From Membranipora membranacea (taxonomy: Eukaryota; Bryozoa; Gymnolaemata; Cheilostomatida; Membraniporidae): 64,000 bases of DNA. The notes under the pieces are model-generated. The model made no database searches, was not told the DNA's origin, and saw only the letters and a list, made by a program, of their open reading frames with translations. The DNA lies in assembly GCA_914767715.1 (NCBI GenBank), contig OU612068.1:31124001-31188000 (forward strand), given 5' to 3'. How positions within the stretch are numbered: the stretch's first letter is position 1; the number at the start of each line of letters is the position of its first letter. Below are positions 48,933 through 63,500 of the stretch, piece after piece. A program made the translations under genes and the position numbers.

Positions 48933-51900
48933 ATGTCTATGCACATGGTAACATTTATTGATGCTTTGGCAAAACCTGTCTATGTGCATGGAATTGATTT
49001 CATACTTGCAGCTCAGAGAAATTTTAGGGTAAGTTTAGTTTTAGTTACTCCTGCTTTTTACTAAAGAAATTACCGCATAACCTTGGCTCACATATCTGTT
49101 CTTACCAAAGAAATTACCTACCTGTTCTCTGCTGGGTGTGGTGGTGCCAGATACATGCTGACCCGACCAACACCCAACCTGCCCCTTTGAAACGGCAGTT
49201 GTGTGTACAATTATTATTATCTACAGTAACAATCCACAACATCGATGATGAATCATAATCAAGTTTCCATGTATTTATAGTAGATGGTACCATAGGTCTG
49301 TTGTTTGTGCAAGTCCAGTGGTCATGTGCTCGAGGCTTTTCATTGGGGCTCAGGACCACTGGACTTATGTCGGGAAATTTACGTTGTCAGGATAGGCAGC
49401 ATGGGCCTTGTTTACCTAATCCCGTTCGCCAACTTATTTGAATGACTTGTCAGTCGAAAAATCTGTTTAAAAAAAGGCTACCAGTCAGGCATATAAGTAT
49501 GTCCTTTTCAACTATGGTATGTTTTTATTTTGTATAACTCACTATCTAACAGTAACAGAGAAACTATATATAATTTGATTATAAATGATAAAAATAATAT
49601 GCACACATTTGGTCTTTGTGGTCTCGTCTGCTAGCAAACATGAATTTAAAAGCTGTAGGCCGAGGATTATTAGGTTGTTAAAATTAGTTACAGTCAATGC
49701 ATTTGAATGTCATAATAAAGGATTAGTATGGCAGCTGATGGATTGGTTAATTTGTACCCCTGCCGTAAGTTTTTGTTCCAAAATCGCTTAGAGCTTGATG
49801 TAAGCCTCCATGCATCATATGAGTGAACTATTTGTAACAACTAGTTTGCATCATAGAAAGAACTATGAGCAATGCGATGGAGAGGCTTATAGATCCTCAT
49901 TCATTCTAATTAAAAGACCCCTGCCCGATAAGCTTCAACTCTGTGATACTAAAAACCTCTTTCCCAGTCTCTGTCCCTGGTGGTCCAGGAACTTTAATAT
50001 ATGAAAATTCCAGCCAAGCCAAGTTTAATTATCTTCACTAGAGGGTCTCAGGTGCAGCCGCTAATATTTTGATTCTGAAGTTTGATAATTAGGATGACTT
50101 TTTTATGCTGAATTTTGCAACGCCACTTGTATATTTGATTGATACACTTTTTATGTGGTGTCTGGACAGTTACTAGGCATTGCTTATTCTATGTAAGAAG
50201 TTTGCTCTCTCCTGCATTCTTATGTAATGATTATGATAATGATATGAGAAACATGATTTTGGTTGATTTTCTTTTTAAATAGGAAGTAACAGCCCATGTT
50301 TTCCATCGGCCCTATAGTATTATGGTATTGTGATTATAATAAGCTGACAATGTGTTTTGTAGACATGGGGTCCTATCTTCCACTATCTATACTGGATGGC
50401 AGACCCATGGATGATTTACTTTGTATGGTTTCCTCTGATTTACTACAACAGCATGAGAATGGGACTGAGAATACTCTGGGCTGCAGCAATAACGGAATAC
50501 GTGTGCATCATATTCAAAGTGTATGTATTCAACATAGGAATTAAACCTCTCTTATTTGTTGGCAGTGTATTAAATTTTTTACCAACCTAGGGTATATCTT
50601 TTTTTTCTTGACATGTCAAGTGGAAAACCAAGTGAAACAAAGATGTTATTAATTCTGCAATTCTTTGAGGGGAAGTTAAACTTGAATCTTGATGATTACT
50701 GATTTGTTTACCATTGACAAGGCCGGTATTTTTTATTAGGATATAGAAACCTAATTTCTGACTGCCATGATCTTGCTCATTTTCATGTTTTACCATCAAT
50801 GTATATATTGCATCGGTTGGAACAACTTGTTTTTGTCTTGACCTCATAAGGACGACTCAATAATCTTAATCACTGAATATTTATTTAGGATGATCTTTGG
50901 ACATCGACCATTCTGGTGGGTTTATGAATCTCCATATCATATCACAGCTCCTAGAGTGGCTCAGTTCCCCTTGACATGTGAAACAACTCCTGGTGAGTAT
51001 ACATCAAACAAAATACCTAGCATGTACATAGCAAGCTCGCACCAGGCAATGTGATGATTTATTTCTCAGGGAAATGATAGTGTTGCTCAGCAGTATTTGA
51101 TCTATTCATAAAAAATATGAAATAGGCAGTACTGATATATTTGCCCACTCCAAACTTTGCTGTCTTTTGCTTACTATGTCAGTATACTTTTGTTTTAGCG
51201 ACTCCATCCGATCGTAATATGATCACAGCCTGCGTCACATTTATACTTGTACAACACTACTGTAGATGTAAAGGGCTTTCCATGCAGTGCAAGTAAGTTT
51301 CATGCAAACAACATACTTCTATTCAAGCATATTTTCATCTGAAGAAGTCTTCTCAGCTAAGTTCAGTGTCAACTGCCAATGCTTCATTGGAGCCTTGTTC
51401 ATTGTTTGGGACTACTATGATGCATTCTTGTCACTAAAATACATCACACCCTCAGTAAGATGTATTAAGGGCACATCTTGGCCTCTATATAGCCACCCCA
51501 AATCTTCCATGTTTTTACTAAACATTGTAAGTGAAATTGCTCAACTCATTTCATGTGCCGACGGTGGAGGTGGTGATGATGGTCATTATCATTCTCGTGA
51601 GAAGATAGCAGTCTCACCTCGAAAGAGGCAGACATAATAATATGTAAAACAGTGTGTAGTTTTACATATTGAATAACGGCACTGAATAACAAACCAGTAG
51701 ATACCTGACTTGCTATTACCAATGTAGAACTTACTAAGCACTACATTATTCTTTGGCAGCTGGACTCATTATATCACAACATGGGGAATTCACTACGGAT
51801 ATCAGGCTCTGGTTCTGATTGCTGGCTGTTTCTTTGCTACAACGTTCCCTCATCAAGCTGTAATTGGAACTTTGATGGGTATGTGTTTTCATAAATTCTA

Positions 51901-53747
51901 AGCCTTTCAAAACTTTGATCTGGTATCTTGGAAACACCTGAGTCATCTTTTATCCCTGTCAAAGCCTGTCACAGTCATAATCCTGTAACGTTAACTATCA
52001 GAAAGGTAAGGGTGGGTCTACTTCGGTTGCACTCGTCAAACCTTGTCATATCTTTAGGCTCTACTAGAAAAGCTGCCTTCAATAAACTGTGAACAGAACA
52101 TCAGCACAACGGAGGACTATCAGGTGTAGTATCTTATGTGCTTTCAGGTAGTATGATGGCGCGTAGATTTGCCCGTACAAACGTGCTTGAGATTTCATTT
52201 GCTGGCTTCACTTGGATGATGTTCTTCATGATATCCCTGTACTCGATGATAAATGGAGGATTCTGGGTACTCGGTTATGACCCTACATGGGCAGGTAGTA
52301 AAGCCTCTAATTCATGTATGAAGATACAATGGATGGATATATACAGGGATATGCTAGTGGAGAATGTAGTGAGGGCTTCTGGTATGGTCATGGGTGAGTC
52401 TGATCAATTAACATTTTCTTATATCTGTGTTTATTCATCTGAAGGCTGGCTGGCATAGTCAGCCTTGAGTGGTCCAACAAACAGGTAATTCAAACGATTA
52501 AAGAACCCTGACTATGAAGGAAAGGTGCATATAACACAATCATAAGGTGTATGAATACTAGCACAGTGGTGAGAGTGGAAATTCCAACACAGATTATTGA
52601 ATTCTATTCATTAACCCAAGGTTACCTGTTCATTTTTAGTCGCACTAAAAATGATAAAGTTGCAAAATAACATGAAAACATAAGAATTTTTCAATACATG
52701 TTTATAATTCATTTTCCAAATTTTATGACTGGCTGTTTGAGCAAGCCTCTGGTTAGCTGTTGATATTGTGTTGTTATGCCTTTACTAGGAATGGGTCTGG
52801 CTACTCGATTCTTCACAACCAACGCCCTGAAAATAACAGATGGATGCCTGCCTAAAGTAAAGCTGGTCCACGCTGGAGTTGGTATTACACTGATCGTTAT
52901 ATTCGATCTGTTTGTGATACCTCCATTTACAGTAGCTCCATCTCTGTATTACGTGTTCCAGTTTGTTAAATACACCATTCCCCCGATTCTCATCATCACA
53001 GACATTCCATTCATCACTGGGCTAGCCAAGGTGAGATATGACTTTGTGAATAATCTGGATATTTTGGATTTAATTTTTCAAAAAAAGTTTTGACAGTTCT
53101 GACAATTCAGTTTTTGTCAAGGTGTTGTGATGGAGAACTAGTTTGAATAAGTAACAATTGGGTTCCAATTCCTGCATATTGCAGATTATCAGTGCAGGGA
53201 TAGTGGATGATGACCCTCGCTGTTTCGCTCAGCTTGGAGGAGATCCTATGCTACCAGATACAGACGAAGCCTGTGCTCCAAGCCCTCTAAATAAAGATGA
53301 ATGTTGTATTCAACCAGTAGGAGATAAATGCTGTCCTGGTGGTGGTCCCTGCTGTCAGCCGGTAAGTGATAAAAACAAAGCATCATCAGTATGTGTTCTC
53401 TCAGTGACAGATTGCACTTAACAAGTAACCTTGATCATGGAGATGGGTGTATTTACTTATTCGAAGTTGTTTTTTCTTACACAAGTAGGAGATAACTCCG
53501 CTCTCATTTTATCAGTTTCATAATCAAACACTCAATTTCTCCACTTGAGAAAACTAGTAAGAAAGGAGAGGCTGGGAACGGAATACCATAAAATTACAGT
53601 GTGAGACCTTAGCTGTAACCTCTCTAATTAATCTGTCCTAGTATAGCAATATCTTCATCTTCTCACTCTCCTCTAGCTTCCATTTTTTATTTTCTCTTCT
53701 GCTCTCCTCATCTCTAGGTGCCAAGAAGTCGACCAAGGCGGTGCTAA
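48933..53747 (+). CDS. Glucose-6-phosphatase-family membrane protein, probable pseudophosphatase
   Basis: Nine exons splice cleanly: 48933-49028, 50363-50520, 50889-50992, 51199-51292, 51760-51878, 52148-52393, 52789-53030, 53185-53361, 53718-53747; 421 aa (human G6PC1 is 357). Homology is clear: [43 protein letters not shown] and the C-terminal TM helices align with G6PC. The family acts in the ER membrane and hydrolyses glucose-6-phosphate. Motif 1 (Lys76, Arg83) is intact. Motif 2 PSGHAMG is PSDRNMI, losing His119. Motif 3 SRIYLAAH is AGCFFATT, losing Arg170 and His176, the phosphate-accepting residue. All splice phases agree, so an assembly slip is unlikely. Hydrolysis by the known mechanism is not expected; a structural or ligand-binding role is my inference. 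The last two exons add a Cys-rich tail ([11 protein letters not shown]) absent from human G6PC1. Confidence 0.88.
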
Positions 53748-54597
53748 GCTCACTTATCAGATTCCTCTTACAATGTCCATACTAAAGATACAAAATATCT
53801 CTAAGCATCTCATAAAATCTCAACATACTCTATCATCACTGCGAAGGAAGTTCATCATGTTGTAGTTCTGTCATTTGCTATTTTCTTGTCATATCTTTCG
53901 CATAGCTTCATTTTCGGTTTACATCTGGATATGTTAATTAATGTCTAACATTGATGTGAGGCATCTTTAGCCATGTAGGTGAATCGTTCGATCATCATTT
54001 TTACGCTTGAGTCATAATGTTTATCTAGTCATTTATTCATCTGCATGCTGTCAGTTTTTTGTAAGTATTTCATTTATGACTATGTTGCATGTATAATTTT
54101 CCATGATAAGACGATGTTCAATTATTTAAAAAACAATAATACAAAAATCAGTACAACATATCAATCCTTGTCCCGCTCCTAGGCAACTGATGGTTATTCA
54201 ATCCTGTGTAAATCTTCTATAATAATCTCTGTTCAAAATTTACACTCTCACAAAATCAATACTTTTGTCAATGGTACTATTTCACTGTGAAAATTAAACC
54301 AAGCCAATAATTCCACTATTTCATGTTGTTATTAGAATACTGAAAAGAGAAAATTCAAGTCTACAAAGAGATATTTGCTCAGCAGCACAGTAAATATTGG
54401 GTAAATGTATACAGTTTCCTGAGTTTATTTAGCTGCGGCTCAAATGTTATTTCACTGAAGCCTCAGTGCTGAATTTTCTAAACAACGCTGAGCATGAGGG
54501 ATTAGATCAGTCAGCTTACCACACTAAAATCTCGCGCTGACATCAGGATTCAATAATTCATCCTTCCGAGGCTCTTAGCTCAGTTAGAACAGCTACT
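53748..54597. other. 3' UTR / intergenic
   Basis: AT-rich sequence following the G6Pase-like stop codon. It probably contains that gene's 3' UTR and, at its right end, the 5' UTR of the next gene. No further exon was seen. Confidence 0.5.
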
Positions 54598-57500
54598 ATG
54601 GTATGTAGGATACATTATTTTTTGTGTGATTTTTTAAGTTTATTGCATCCTGCTTTATGAGCGTTACTCAGATCTATCACAGAATTCCTGGTGACAGTAT
54701 CGTTGTTGTATCTGGTGTTCAGCTGATTCTGCTGATTGATGATAGCTTAATTCGAACTGAGTTTCAATTCAGGATATCAATTTATCACATTTAAATAGCT
54801 GCTTTGATTGTGTGTGTTGAACAATTTGAAAACTTTAGACATGGCTTTATTTTAAATTTGCTGCCTTTGAGGCAAGTCAGGTACCTGAATGACCTACAAT
54901 AATTATAATGTTCTGCTCTGAGTGCTGTTAGAGGTCACAATAATATGTGTATATATTATTATATTTACAGGCGAATCTCTTAGAATTCAGAACAACAAAG
55001 AATCAACTTCTCACAATTTCAGTGCCTGAGGAACAGCAGGTGACAAGCTCACTACGCGGCACAGAGCGGAAATTCTTTGATGGTGATCCAGACAAAGAAT
55101 TGACTGCCGCACATCTAACCAAGCGCAGCCATGCTATGAACTCACTGGTAAAAGTTAAAAATGCTCAGCAATTCATTGACAGAGTTCAGGCGCAGGCCAA
55201 AACTCGTGCTATGAGAAGACAATTCACAGAAAATCGTGGGAGAAGTAAGCAGTTTCTCAGCCGAAGTATGAGGAAACCTACAGTTCCTCAGGTAATTACG
55301 CTACATTGATGAAAGTTATTTGCTGTTCAAATTTTAAAAGGCAGCTGGTCATGTTTTAACTCCAGCAATTGCTTCTCTCGTGTTTCCAGTATCTAACCCC
55401 TCATATCAGGCAGAGTTCAATGATGAGGTAATTACAGAAGTTCTTAACCCTGTCAATGGCACTTGTATCAAAGACCTGTCTGTCTTTGATCTGGTTCGAT
55501 ATTTAGTCAAGCTCAATAATTAATTGGCCAGATTGTCGTATGCTCCACTGTGCTTACTACTCAGTCAGTGTTTTATAACTCTTCTTTTTGAGTTATCAGA
55601 TAACTCCAGTAAATTAATTGCAATCATCAAGTTATTAGATTCCTCATTCTCAGTAAGATTAGGAAAAATAGTGCCCAATATATCGAATCGTGTGTTTATT
55701 TTAACATGTAATATCTGTGTTAGTCTAGTTTTGTTGGTTAACAACAGCCAGTGATAAGGTATGTTCGGTTTACAGTTTACAAGCCTACTGTTATATCTCA
55801 TTACACTCATGGCACTATTTTTGACAGTTGCAGACTATGACCTCTTCTCGTGAAAAGACAAATTCCACAAAATCATCAATGCGAGGTACTGGTGCTGATG
55901 AATCTTTTTATGGGGATGATGCAAATATATTATTACTGTCTCGACATCGGATGAGTCGAGTGGGTCTAAAACTTGGTGAAAGTTCTCTCAGTAATATATC
56001 CGGAGACACTCTGTTACAAGGGCGGAAACGAGGTCGGAAAAGGGTCAGTGAGGCAGCCTCAATATTAGTCAAAATGTCAATATGCCATTTTTTAATTACA
56101 TCCCCATTAAAGTGAACTTGACTAATGGATCAAGACTTAAAGTTCCATTAGTAAATGATATCATACACCAACCTTTTTTTTGTTGATAATTTTTAGTTGT
56201 GGATGTGGTCAAACGATTGGCATCAAATAATACACCAAGCCAATTTCTAGGCACACTGCACTGCATTCTCGCAATTGCTTCATATTCAACCAAAACATGT
56301 TCATTTATACATCAGAAAATGTTTCTCTAACGTAAACTTTGGTAATCTTTACTAATACTCCTTTCAGAGGCCAGATCTCTTCAGGAAATTCAAGGCAGCC
56401 TCATGGATATCAATACTTATCCGCAGACTCTGCTTGGCTAATCTGAGGTACGTCTTATGTGATATCTAATACATGTACTGATATGTCAATGTTTAGCTCT
56501 AATGACTCACAATCATATCATGTGCTGTGACGATCCCCATGCTTCCTGTCATCAAGTCTGTCCTTCTCAATGTTTTTTTTCGAGCTTCATTTCATGCAGA
56601 TACTTCCTGCATTTATTATTCATGTTGTTGTACCTAAAAATGCATAATCGTCTTTTTTTTTTAAATGCACCGATTTAATAAAAATAATATGATCACATAT
56701 CTTTCAAATTTTGCTACTGTTATATTTTCCCTCGGGACTAAATACTTGGATAAATGACTTGGCATATGGTCACTTGTCACATGACATTGAACAAGGGACA
56801 CACCTGTGCCATAGATCGCTCATGTTATTGGTATTGTATCACTTTATGTGGTTAAGGGAAACTTATAGCAACAAAAACAAATATTTACCACCATGACATT
56901 TTTTAATATTATCGATATGTACCAATCAGTGAGTGCGTGCTGGTAATCCTATTTTAGTGACAATATGACAAAATATTCTGCCCCCTTGATATTTTCGGCA
57001 GCACTTGATTATTTAATATAGTCCTGTGTAATATATTCTGATCTTAACCACTATCAATCATTGTTGATAAGTTGCATTCTTGACTGGACTTTTTTAATTC
57101 TGATATTTACAATTTTATCTTTTAGGAATTCAGAGGATAGTGACTCTCCGTATATGAGGAATATAAAGTTTGTAGATGATATGGTGAAGGAAAATCAGGA
57201 CAACCTCTTATTCAGTGTAGAAGAATTCAAAGCTAATCGAGAGGTTTGTGAATTATGCTATTGTCTAGAAGCCAGACCTGAGCTCAGTTATTGATGGATT
57301 TATTTCTTTCAATAACACAGAGGTCTTGCGATAGAAGGATGCATTCCACAAAAACAATTAAATGGTTAAAGCCTCAAGTTCTTGTCTACACTTGTTAACA
57401 AACTAGACAACTCCCAATACCATGACAGAATATGACCTGTCATCAGGCACAATCGCATGAAAGAATTCATATTTACATATTTCTAATTGTATGAAGATGA

Positions 57501-60500
57501 GAATGTCAGAGATCTCTAAGCACATACTTATCAAGCCACCATGGGCAAGAAATGACCAGGAGCTGCTACATGTACAGATTGTGTTACGCAGCATTAAAGA
57601 CTATGCTAACTACCCTGTGGATATACAGAAGAAGATAGCTGAGGTGGCAGAGTATGTGAAATATGAATCTCGTAGAATTATAGTCAGAGAAGGTCATCCC
57701 GCCTGGAACTTCTACATCATACTCTCTGGTTCAGGTATACAATATGATCATCGCTAGTGCAACACTTTTTCAGTTTATTGGCATAGTTTTATTTTTTGTT
57801 GAATCTTTGTTAGTATTTATTTTTTGCCATTTTAGTCACATCATGAGAAACATATTAGGAATAATGAGTTGTTGATGACAATAAAAGTATTATATATATA
57901 ACAGTGATTGCTGTCTCCATGACAGCTTACCTACCTACAACCAGTGTCGCTATTTTTTGTGACTTTTATTGAAAAGACCCTCAGTTATCACAATTTGAGC
58001 TAATAAGCCTCGTGTTATTTTTACTAGTGGTGGTGTTAGTCATGGATGATGAGAGATCATTTGTGAAGCCGAAAGCTGTCCTGCGTAAAGGTCAGAGCTT
58101 TGGTGAGCTGGCTATCATACATGGGGACAGAAGGCGATCTACTATCGTAGCAATGGAAGAAACTGAGCTACTCTCATTATGGCATGAGGTGAGGGCAATC
58201 AGTATTTCTATATCCACACTGTTAAAATTACAAAATTCCCAAATATTTCAACAATAGGCTGACAGCGTTTGATGAGATTCTTTCAGAGACAGGAGTCTGG
58301 ACACATGTTGACAACCTGCTAACATGTCTCTTTTTTATTTCTTTAATTTTGGGATCTTTTCCTCTTATTTCTACTTAATCGCAACAATTCATAACAACTA
58401 GAAAGTACCAACAATCATTACATCACTTTGTTGTGCTCTTTGAACAGGATTACCAGGATATATTTATGGATGGCGGAGTGTTGAAAGCAGAGGATGAGTT
58501 CATTCAACAGCACATGTTCTTAAAAGGCTGGCCGATAGAGATAGCCGACGACTATCCATCTCTATTCAGATATCATTTCTACAAGTAAGCTATATCCTTT
58601 ATTCAAATGGTGCTGTAAAATACATTCTTATGGTAATGGTAAAAAATCTCGTCTGTCAATTGCTTTCAACAGGCATCACCTTGGTAACAAACTCTTAGCC
58701 AGCTACCGCTACCTGCCAAAAGCATTATGCTTGTTGCACAAGATTGCTGAATAATCCAAATAATCTGCAGCAGTATTCACTTTGCATCTCCGAATGGTTA
58801 TAAAAGTCATTGAGTTGTGAAGTTATGTCCCCAGTTGGTTATCTAGGAGCACACCACTCTGGCCACGGTAGTGCAACATAGCTCACCTCCTGCTCTGCTT
58901 GTAAGTGATGTGGTGGTGCGAGCGTTTGTGTTAAAGTTGCTGGATAAAGTTTCACACTGATAGCCTGGTGGCAATGAAATGAAGTCATAGCGAAGTGTGT
59001 TGTCAGATGCGGGAACAGGAGCGGCTGCTCTCGAGTTTCTGCACTGGTTACAGACTGTGGTAAAGATGACATCACATCTAGTGTCAAACATTCCTCTTTT
59101 CCTCCTCTGCATAACGGAGGGGTCTTCAGGTAATCTCAATCCCAGTCCACCTGTATCTGGCGCTGAGCAGGTTATAGCATTCTACAATACCAAAAGAATG
59201 AATATACAGTCTGGTTAAGGCTTTACCCTACAACTAGGTAACTACATGATAGCATCACAGAGTAAGGAAATATCCTTACTCTGTGATATCATCAGCGAGG
59301 TTAGATAATTCTTTTGCCCCAAAGCCATCAGTTTACATTGCATATCACAAGATGCTATCATGTGAACAGTGCAGGGCTTGAACTATGAGGATGTTTCCAT
59401 TTTATACTTCATCACATCAGATATTGAAACGCTGGCTGAACGTCTACGTGTTTTGGGTTGAGGTTTGTGAAATGTGGGCGAGAGGATGTAGAATATATTT
59501 GTTTAAATCGTTTGATTCTCACGCCTTCCCTTTCCACACACTCACCCTTTGCACTTGGATATTAGTCGTGGCGAGTGCTGCCTCACACGATCCACTGAGA
59601 TGAGCTACATGTAACGTTAAGACCATTATCTAAAATAACAGATGATCGGCTAATGATTTTAACACACAATGCGTTTCTACTGCCAACTATTTTTCTTAGA
59701 TTCTTTAAATTGGTAGTTGCCTGAAAAAGGGGCAGGACATCCAGGCATTCTTTTTTTCTGTTTACTTGCCTGAGTGATGAGACTACATATAAATCAAACT
59801 TTTCTAAAGTTATTTTTTAAACTGAAATCAATCCAAAACAAAGTATCAAGTATCCTATCGCATTTCCAAATTTCAGGGTTGTCTAGCCTTCTAGGGGGAT
59901 ATGACAACTCCGACAAACTTACTACGTTTGTTGCCACAAATAATCATGTGACCACTGTCTATTGAGTTGTGCGAATTCTAAAACTACCAGTCTTTTGATT
60001 GATTGGTGTGCTTTGGTGATACATAATCCAATAAACAAATGTTAATTATAAACCTCACAAACAGGATTGATTGATGAATTAAAAAAATAAAGATATGGAT
60101 TGTTTTTCAGCTAGATATCCATGTATGCAATTGCAAAAATGCATACAGTGTGCAGCTGGCACATTACTTTCACGCCGTGACTTAGTTTGGTATTCATTTG
60201 AAATAATCACCAAAAGAAATACAATGGCAACTAGATATAAAACTCACCAGACATCTGGTGGTAGACGGTGACATGAAGCGTAAATGTGGCTTAGCGCCTT
60301 CTTCTCGAGTCATGATGTACTTTCTATGTGCAAGGTACTAGATAGATGTGCACAAATGCTTGTGGCTGCGAAAGATGATATGGCATTGTAGAAGTATATG
60401 GAATGAATGGATATAATATACTGTTAAGGCAACCAGATAAAATAATGATAGGTTTGTTCATATAAAATAACATGTTATTCTTTGTACGCCATATTAATCG

Positions 60501-63500
60501 CTTGAAAAATGCCTAACCGTAACTGTAATCGATAGTATGCATGACTTCCTCAGGTAAGTGAATAGAATCACATGAGGTAAAATGAGCTCTCATATTGAGA
60601 ACTTTGATTGGTTATCAATGTTGCCTTTCAAGTTTATAATTCTTTACCAAAAAAGGGATTTGCACTAAAATTGGCTTTTTCTAGATTTAAACATTGTGGT
60701 TCATGCAACCGATAAGATTGAAAGTATCTTTGTTTAATGATTACGGGAATATTTCTTGAATCTGGAACAGATTAGAACGTCTGAGGCTATTTCTGGTTTC
60801 ATTTATCGAAAACTAACGAAAAGTGTATGGTCATTGTAATACTGGTTGTGACATTTTTTGTGACCTGAAGGTTGGGGTTATGTGAAAAGAAAATGCTCCT
60901 TTGAAGTTTATCTAAAGTCAATTACTGTTGATAGACTGAAATATCATTGAATGATGATAGTTATGATGCTTTGAACTTGCTTTGTCTTTCCAGTGACCAG
61001 GTTTGAAGCACCGTGCTATCTATCGGACTTGCCAATAAGGGAAATATTAGTTCTGAAAAGGAACCAACACATAACATATTGCTGAAATGCCCGCTGAAAT
61101 GATAGGTTGAGCATGCTCATTCTCAGTTGTTATGTTATCAGGGGTCTCAAAAGTAACATCACTATGGTCTAGTTTCATTCTGATGTTAGTCACTCTCAAA
61201 TGAGTTTTTTACGACTAAGGAACTAAAAACAAGGTCATTTTTGTAAGATTGGATTTCATTTTAAAAACCATGACACAGCAAATTGCAAATGTATACTGTA
61301 AAAGTGTACAAAAAAGTACAAAAACTCGAAAATGCTTCATAATACTCAATATTGTGGGTAGCAAGATAATTAACATTACAAAAATTATGTGACATGATTA
61401 AATTGATCTTTTGCCTCCTTTCCTTTTTTTACACATTGGTCTATAGGTGAGCTAAGTGTTTAGATTGAGGTATCGGTTTCATGATATGGTGCAAACATTT
61501 TTTAATAGAGCATCTGTATACCCCATCCAAGTACAGATAGCTATGATTCCTGTTTAAGGCACGCCAGAACATCTACAAAATACTGGTCTATCAAGCCTCA
61601 TCGTTATCAATACTTTGATAAACAGGACGACGTTTCAACCAGAAACTCGGAAAAAAATGGGGATTGAACCAATATCGCCCTCTTCAACTGTCTACTGAGC
61701 CACGGGAATAATGTTTGTGAAAGGCAGGAAAATTAGTGAGATGGTATTTGATTAAGGTTTGTGTATGGTATTAGGTTTTGCTAGGTATGCTGTGACCGAC
61801 TCACCACAAATCCTCATGCAGACAGCGATTGCCTGAACACACACTAGCGGCAGAAAAGGTTGTCCCGTGGCTCACCAAAGAGTTGGCAACAAAAACAAAT
61901 CTCGGATCAGTCATTGAGAGTGACTGCTGGAAAAAAAACCATGAGAAGAAAAAAAAAACAAAAAAAAAACAGATGGCTATGATTAGCTGGTTACACATAA
62001 GTTTTGCAACTGATAGTCATTATTGGTGTTTCAAAGCCGATTTATTCTAATTATGAGATGATCTTTTTCAAATGTGCCAAATAGCAGTATTTGAGTATAG
62101 TATAGAGTGGAGAGCTATAACCACTCAACTGGATTAGCAGGATTGGCAGCGTTGTTTATGAATTCTGAATCCTGATCATGATCGATCAATATCAATCATC
62201 TGAACAAGGAATTACATTCTTCCTTGATCAGAGAAGACAACTTTCAATTATGTTTACAATTTTGAATCCACAGGGTGTAAACAATGAGCTTAGCAGGGAC
62301 CGCACTACAATTTCTGAATTAACAGCGTTTTCATTTCAACAGGACACAAATTAACCAGCTTACGCCATTTATATGTTACATATATAATCCGTGACATTCA
62401 GCCATTTAATCTGCTGATGATAGTTTTTCAGCTCTCATTTTAGAAGGTGCTGCAGCGTTATTCAAGCAACCAGTTTGTGCCCTACACAATAACACTGCCA
62501 GCACATACCTTCTATATTGTAGTAAAACTGTGAATGTTCAAACTAAATAATTTGTGTTTGCAGACGAGGAGATATAGTTATCCGGGACAGCAATCTGTCC
62601 ACATGGATCATCATTGTCAAATCTGGCAGTCTGAATGTTATGAAACGACTACGCAAAGTCGAAGCATTTGAGTGGAGAAAATGTCAGTCAGCGAAAAGAA
62701 GAGGTTTGTGTATATCAGGGTACTATCACCTCAAGCTGAAATTATTGACTACCTATTTTTTTTCCTATACTCGAGGATGGCCGAGCTGATTACTGCCTGC
62801 ATAGTAGCTATTCCTGACATGTGATTTCTATCTATTCAATATACAGGAGGAAAGCTGCAGAGCCTCGCAGATATGGCTGTTTTGGAAAATCCAAGTAAGC
62901 TGGATGCTCCCAAACCAACGCCAACCAAGCCCTTCACCAGGAAAGAGACGGAGAAAATCATCAACAAGAAATACCCAAATAGACGAGCTAAACAGAAACA
63001 GGAGGCAGCAATTCCTGAGGTTACATTACATAATGTTAAAGAGATACAGACACTTGGTGAGTCATTGTTAGTGTTAGAGTAGGAAGTACAGTACCTCATG
63101 CGTGGGCAGTACGTCATGTCACATAAGTCTAAAAAAAACTTTTTTTAAACCCAATTTGATTAAACGGATAAATCAGAGTTATTCATACAAGGAAGTTCTG
63201 ACACCCTCTCAGGAGTTGACTGTAGATTGTCATTGTAAGCTGCCTGGTACCTTTTTGGAATGGACAACACATAAAGATTAGCTGAGATATGCTGGAGCCT
63301 TTTTGAAAGGGAGCTTCCCTAGTCAGGAGGGGGGTGGAACAGAGTTTGTCTATGCAACGGATGTACAAATAACTTGCAATTGTTAATTTTGGCAAATCAT
63401 GTAATTCTCTGTAGACTGGGTATCTGTGTTGTCTGTGGACTGAGACTCTGTTTTGATCTGTTTATGACAAAGCAGAGGGTGGGCTGCCCCTAAAGAGGGA

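Noticed and set aside
51287-51637. 116-codon plus-strand frame inside the G6Pase-like gene
   Set aside because: It starts in exon 4 out of frame and covers intron sequence; the GTAAGT donor at 51293 and matching phases support the spliced model.
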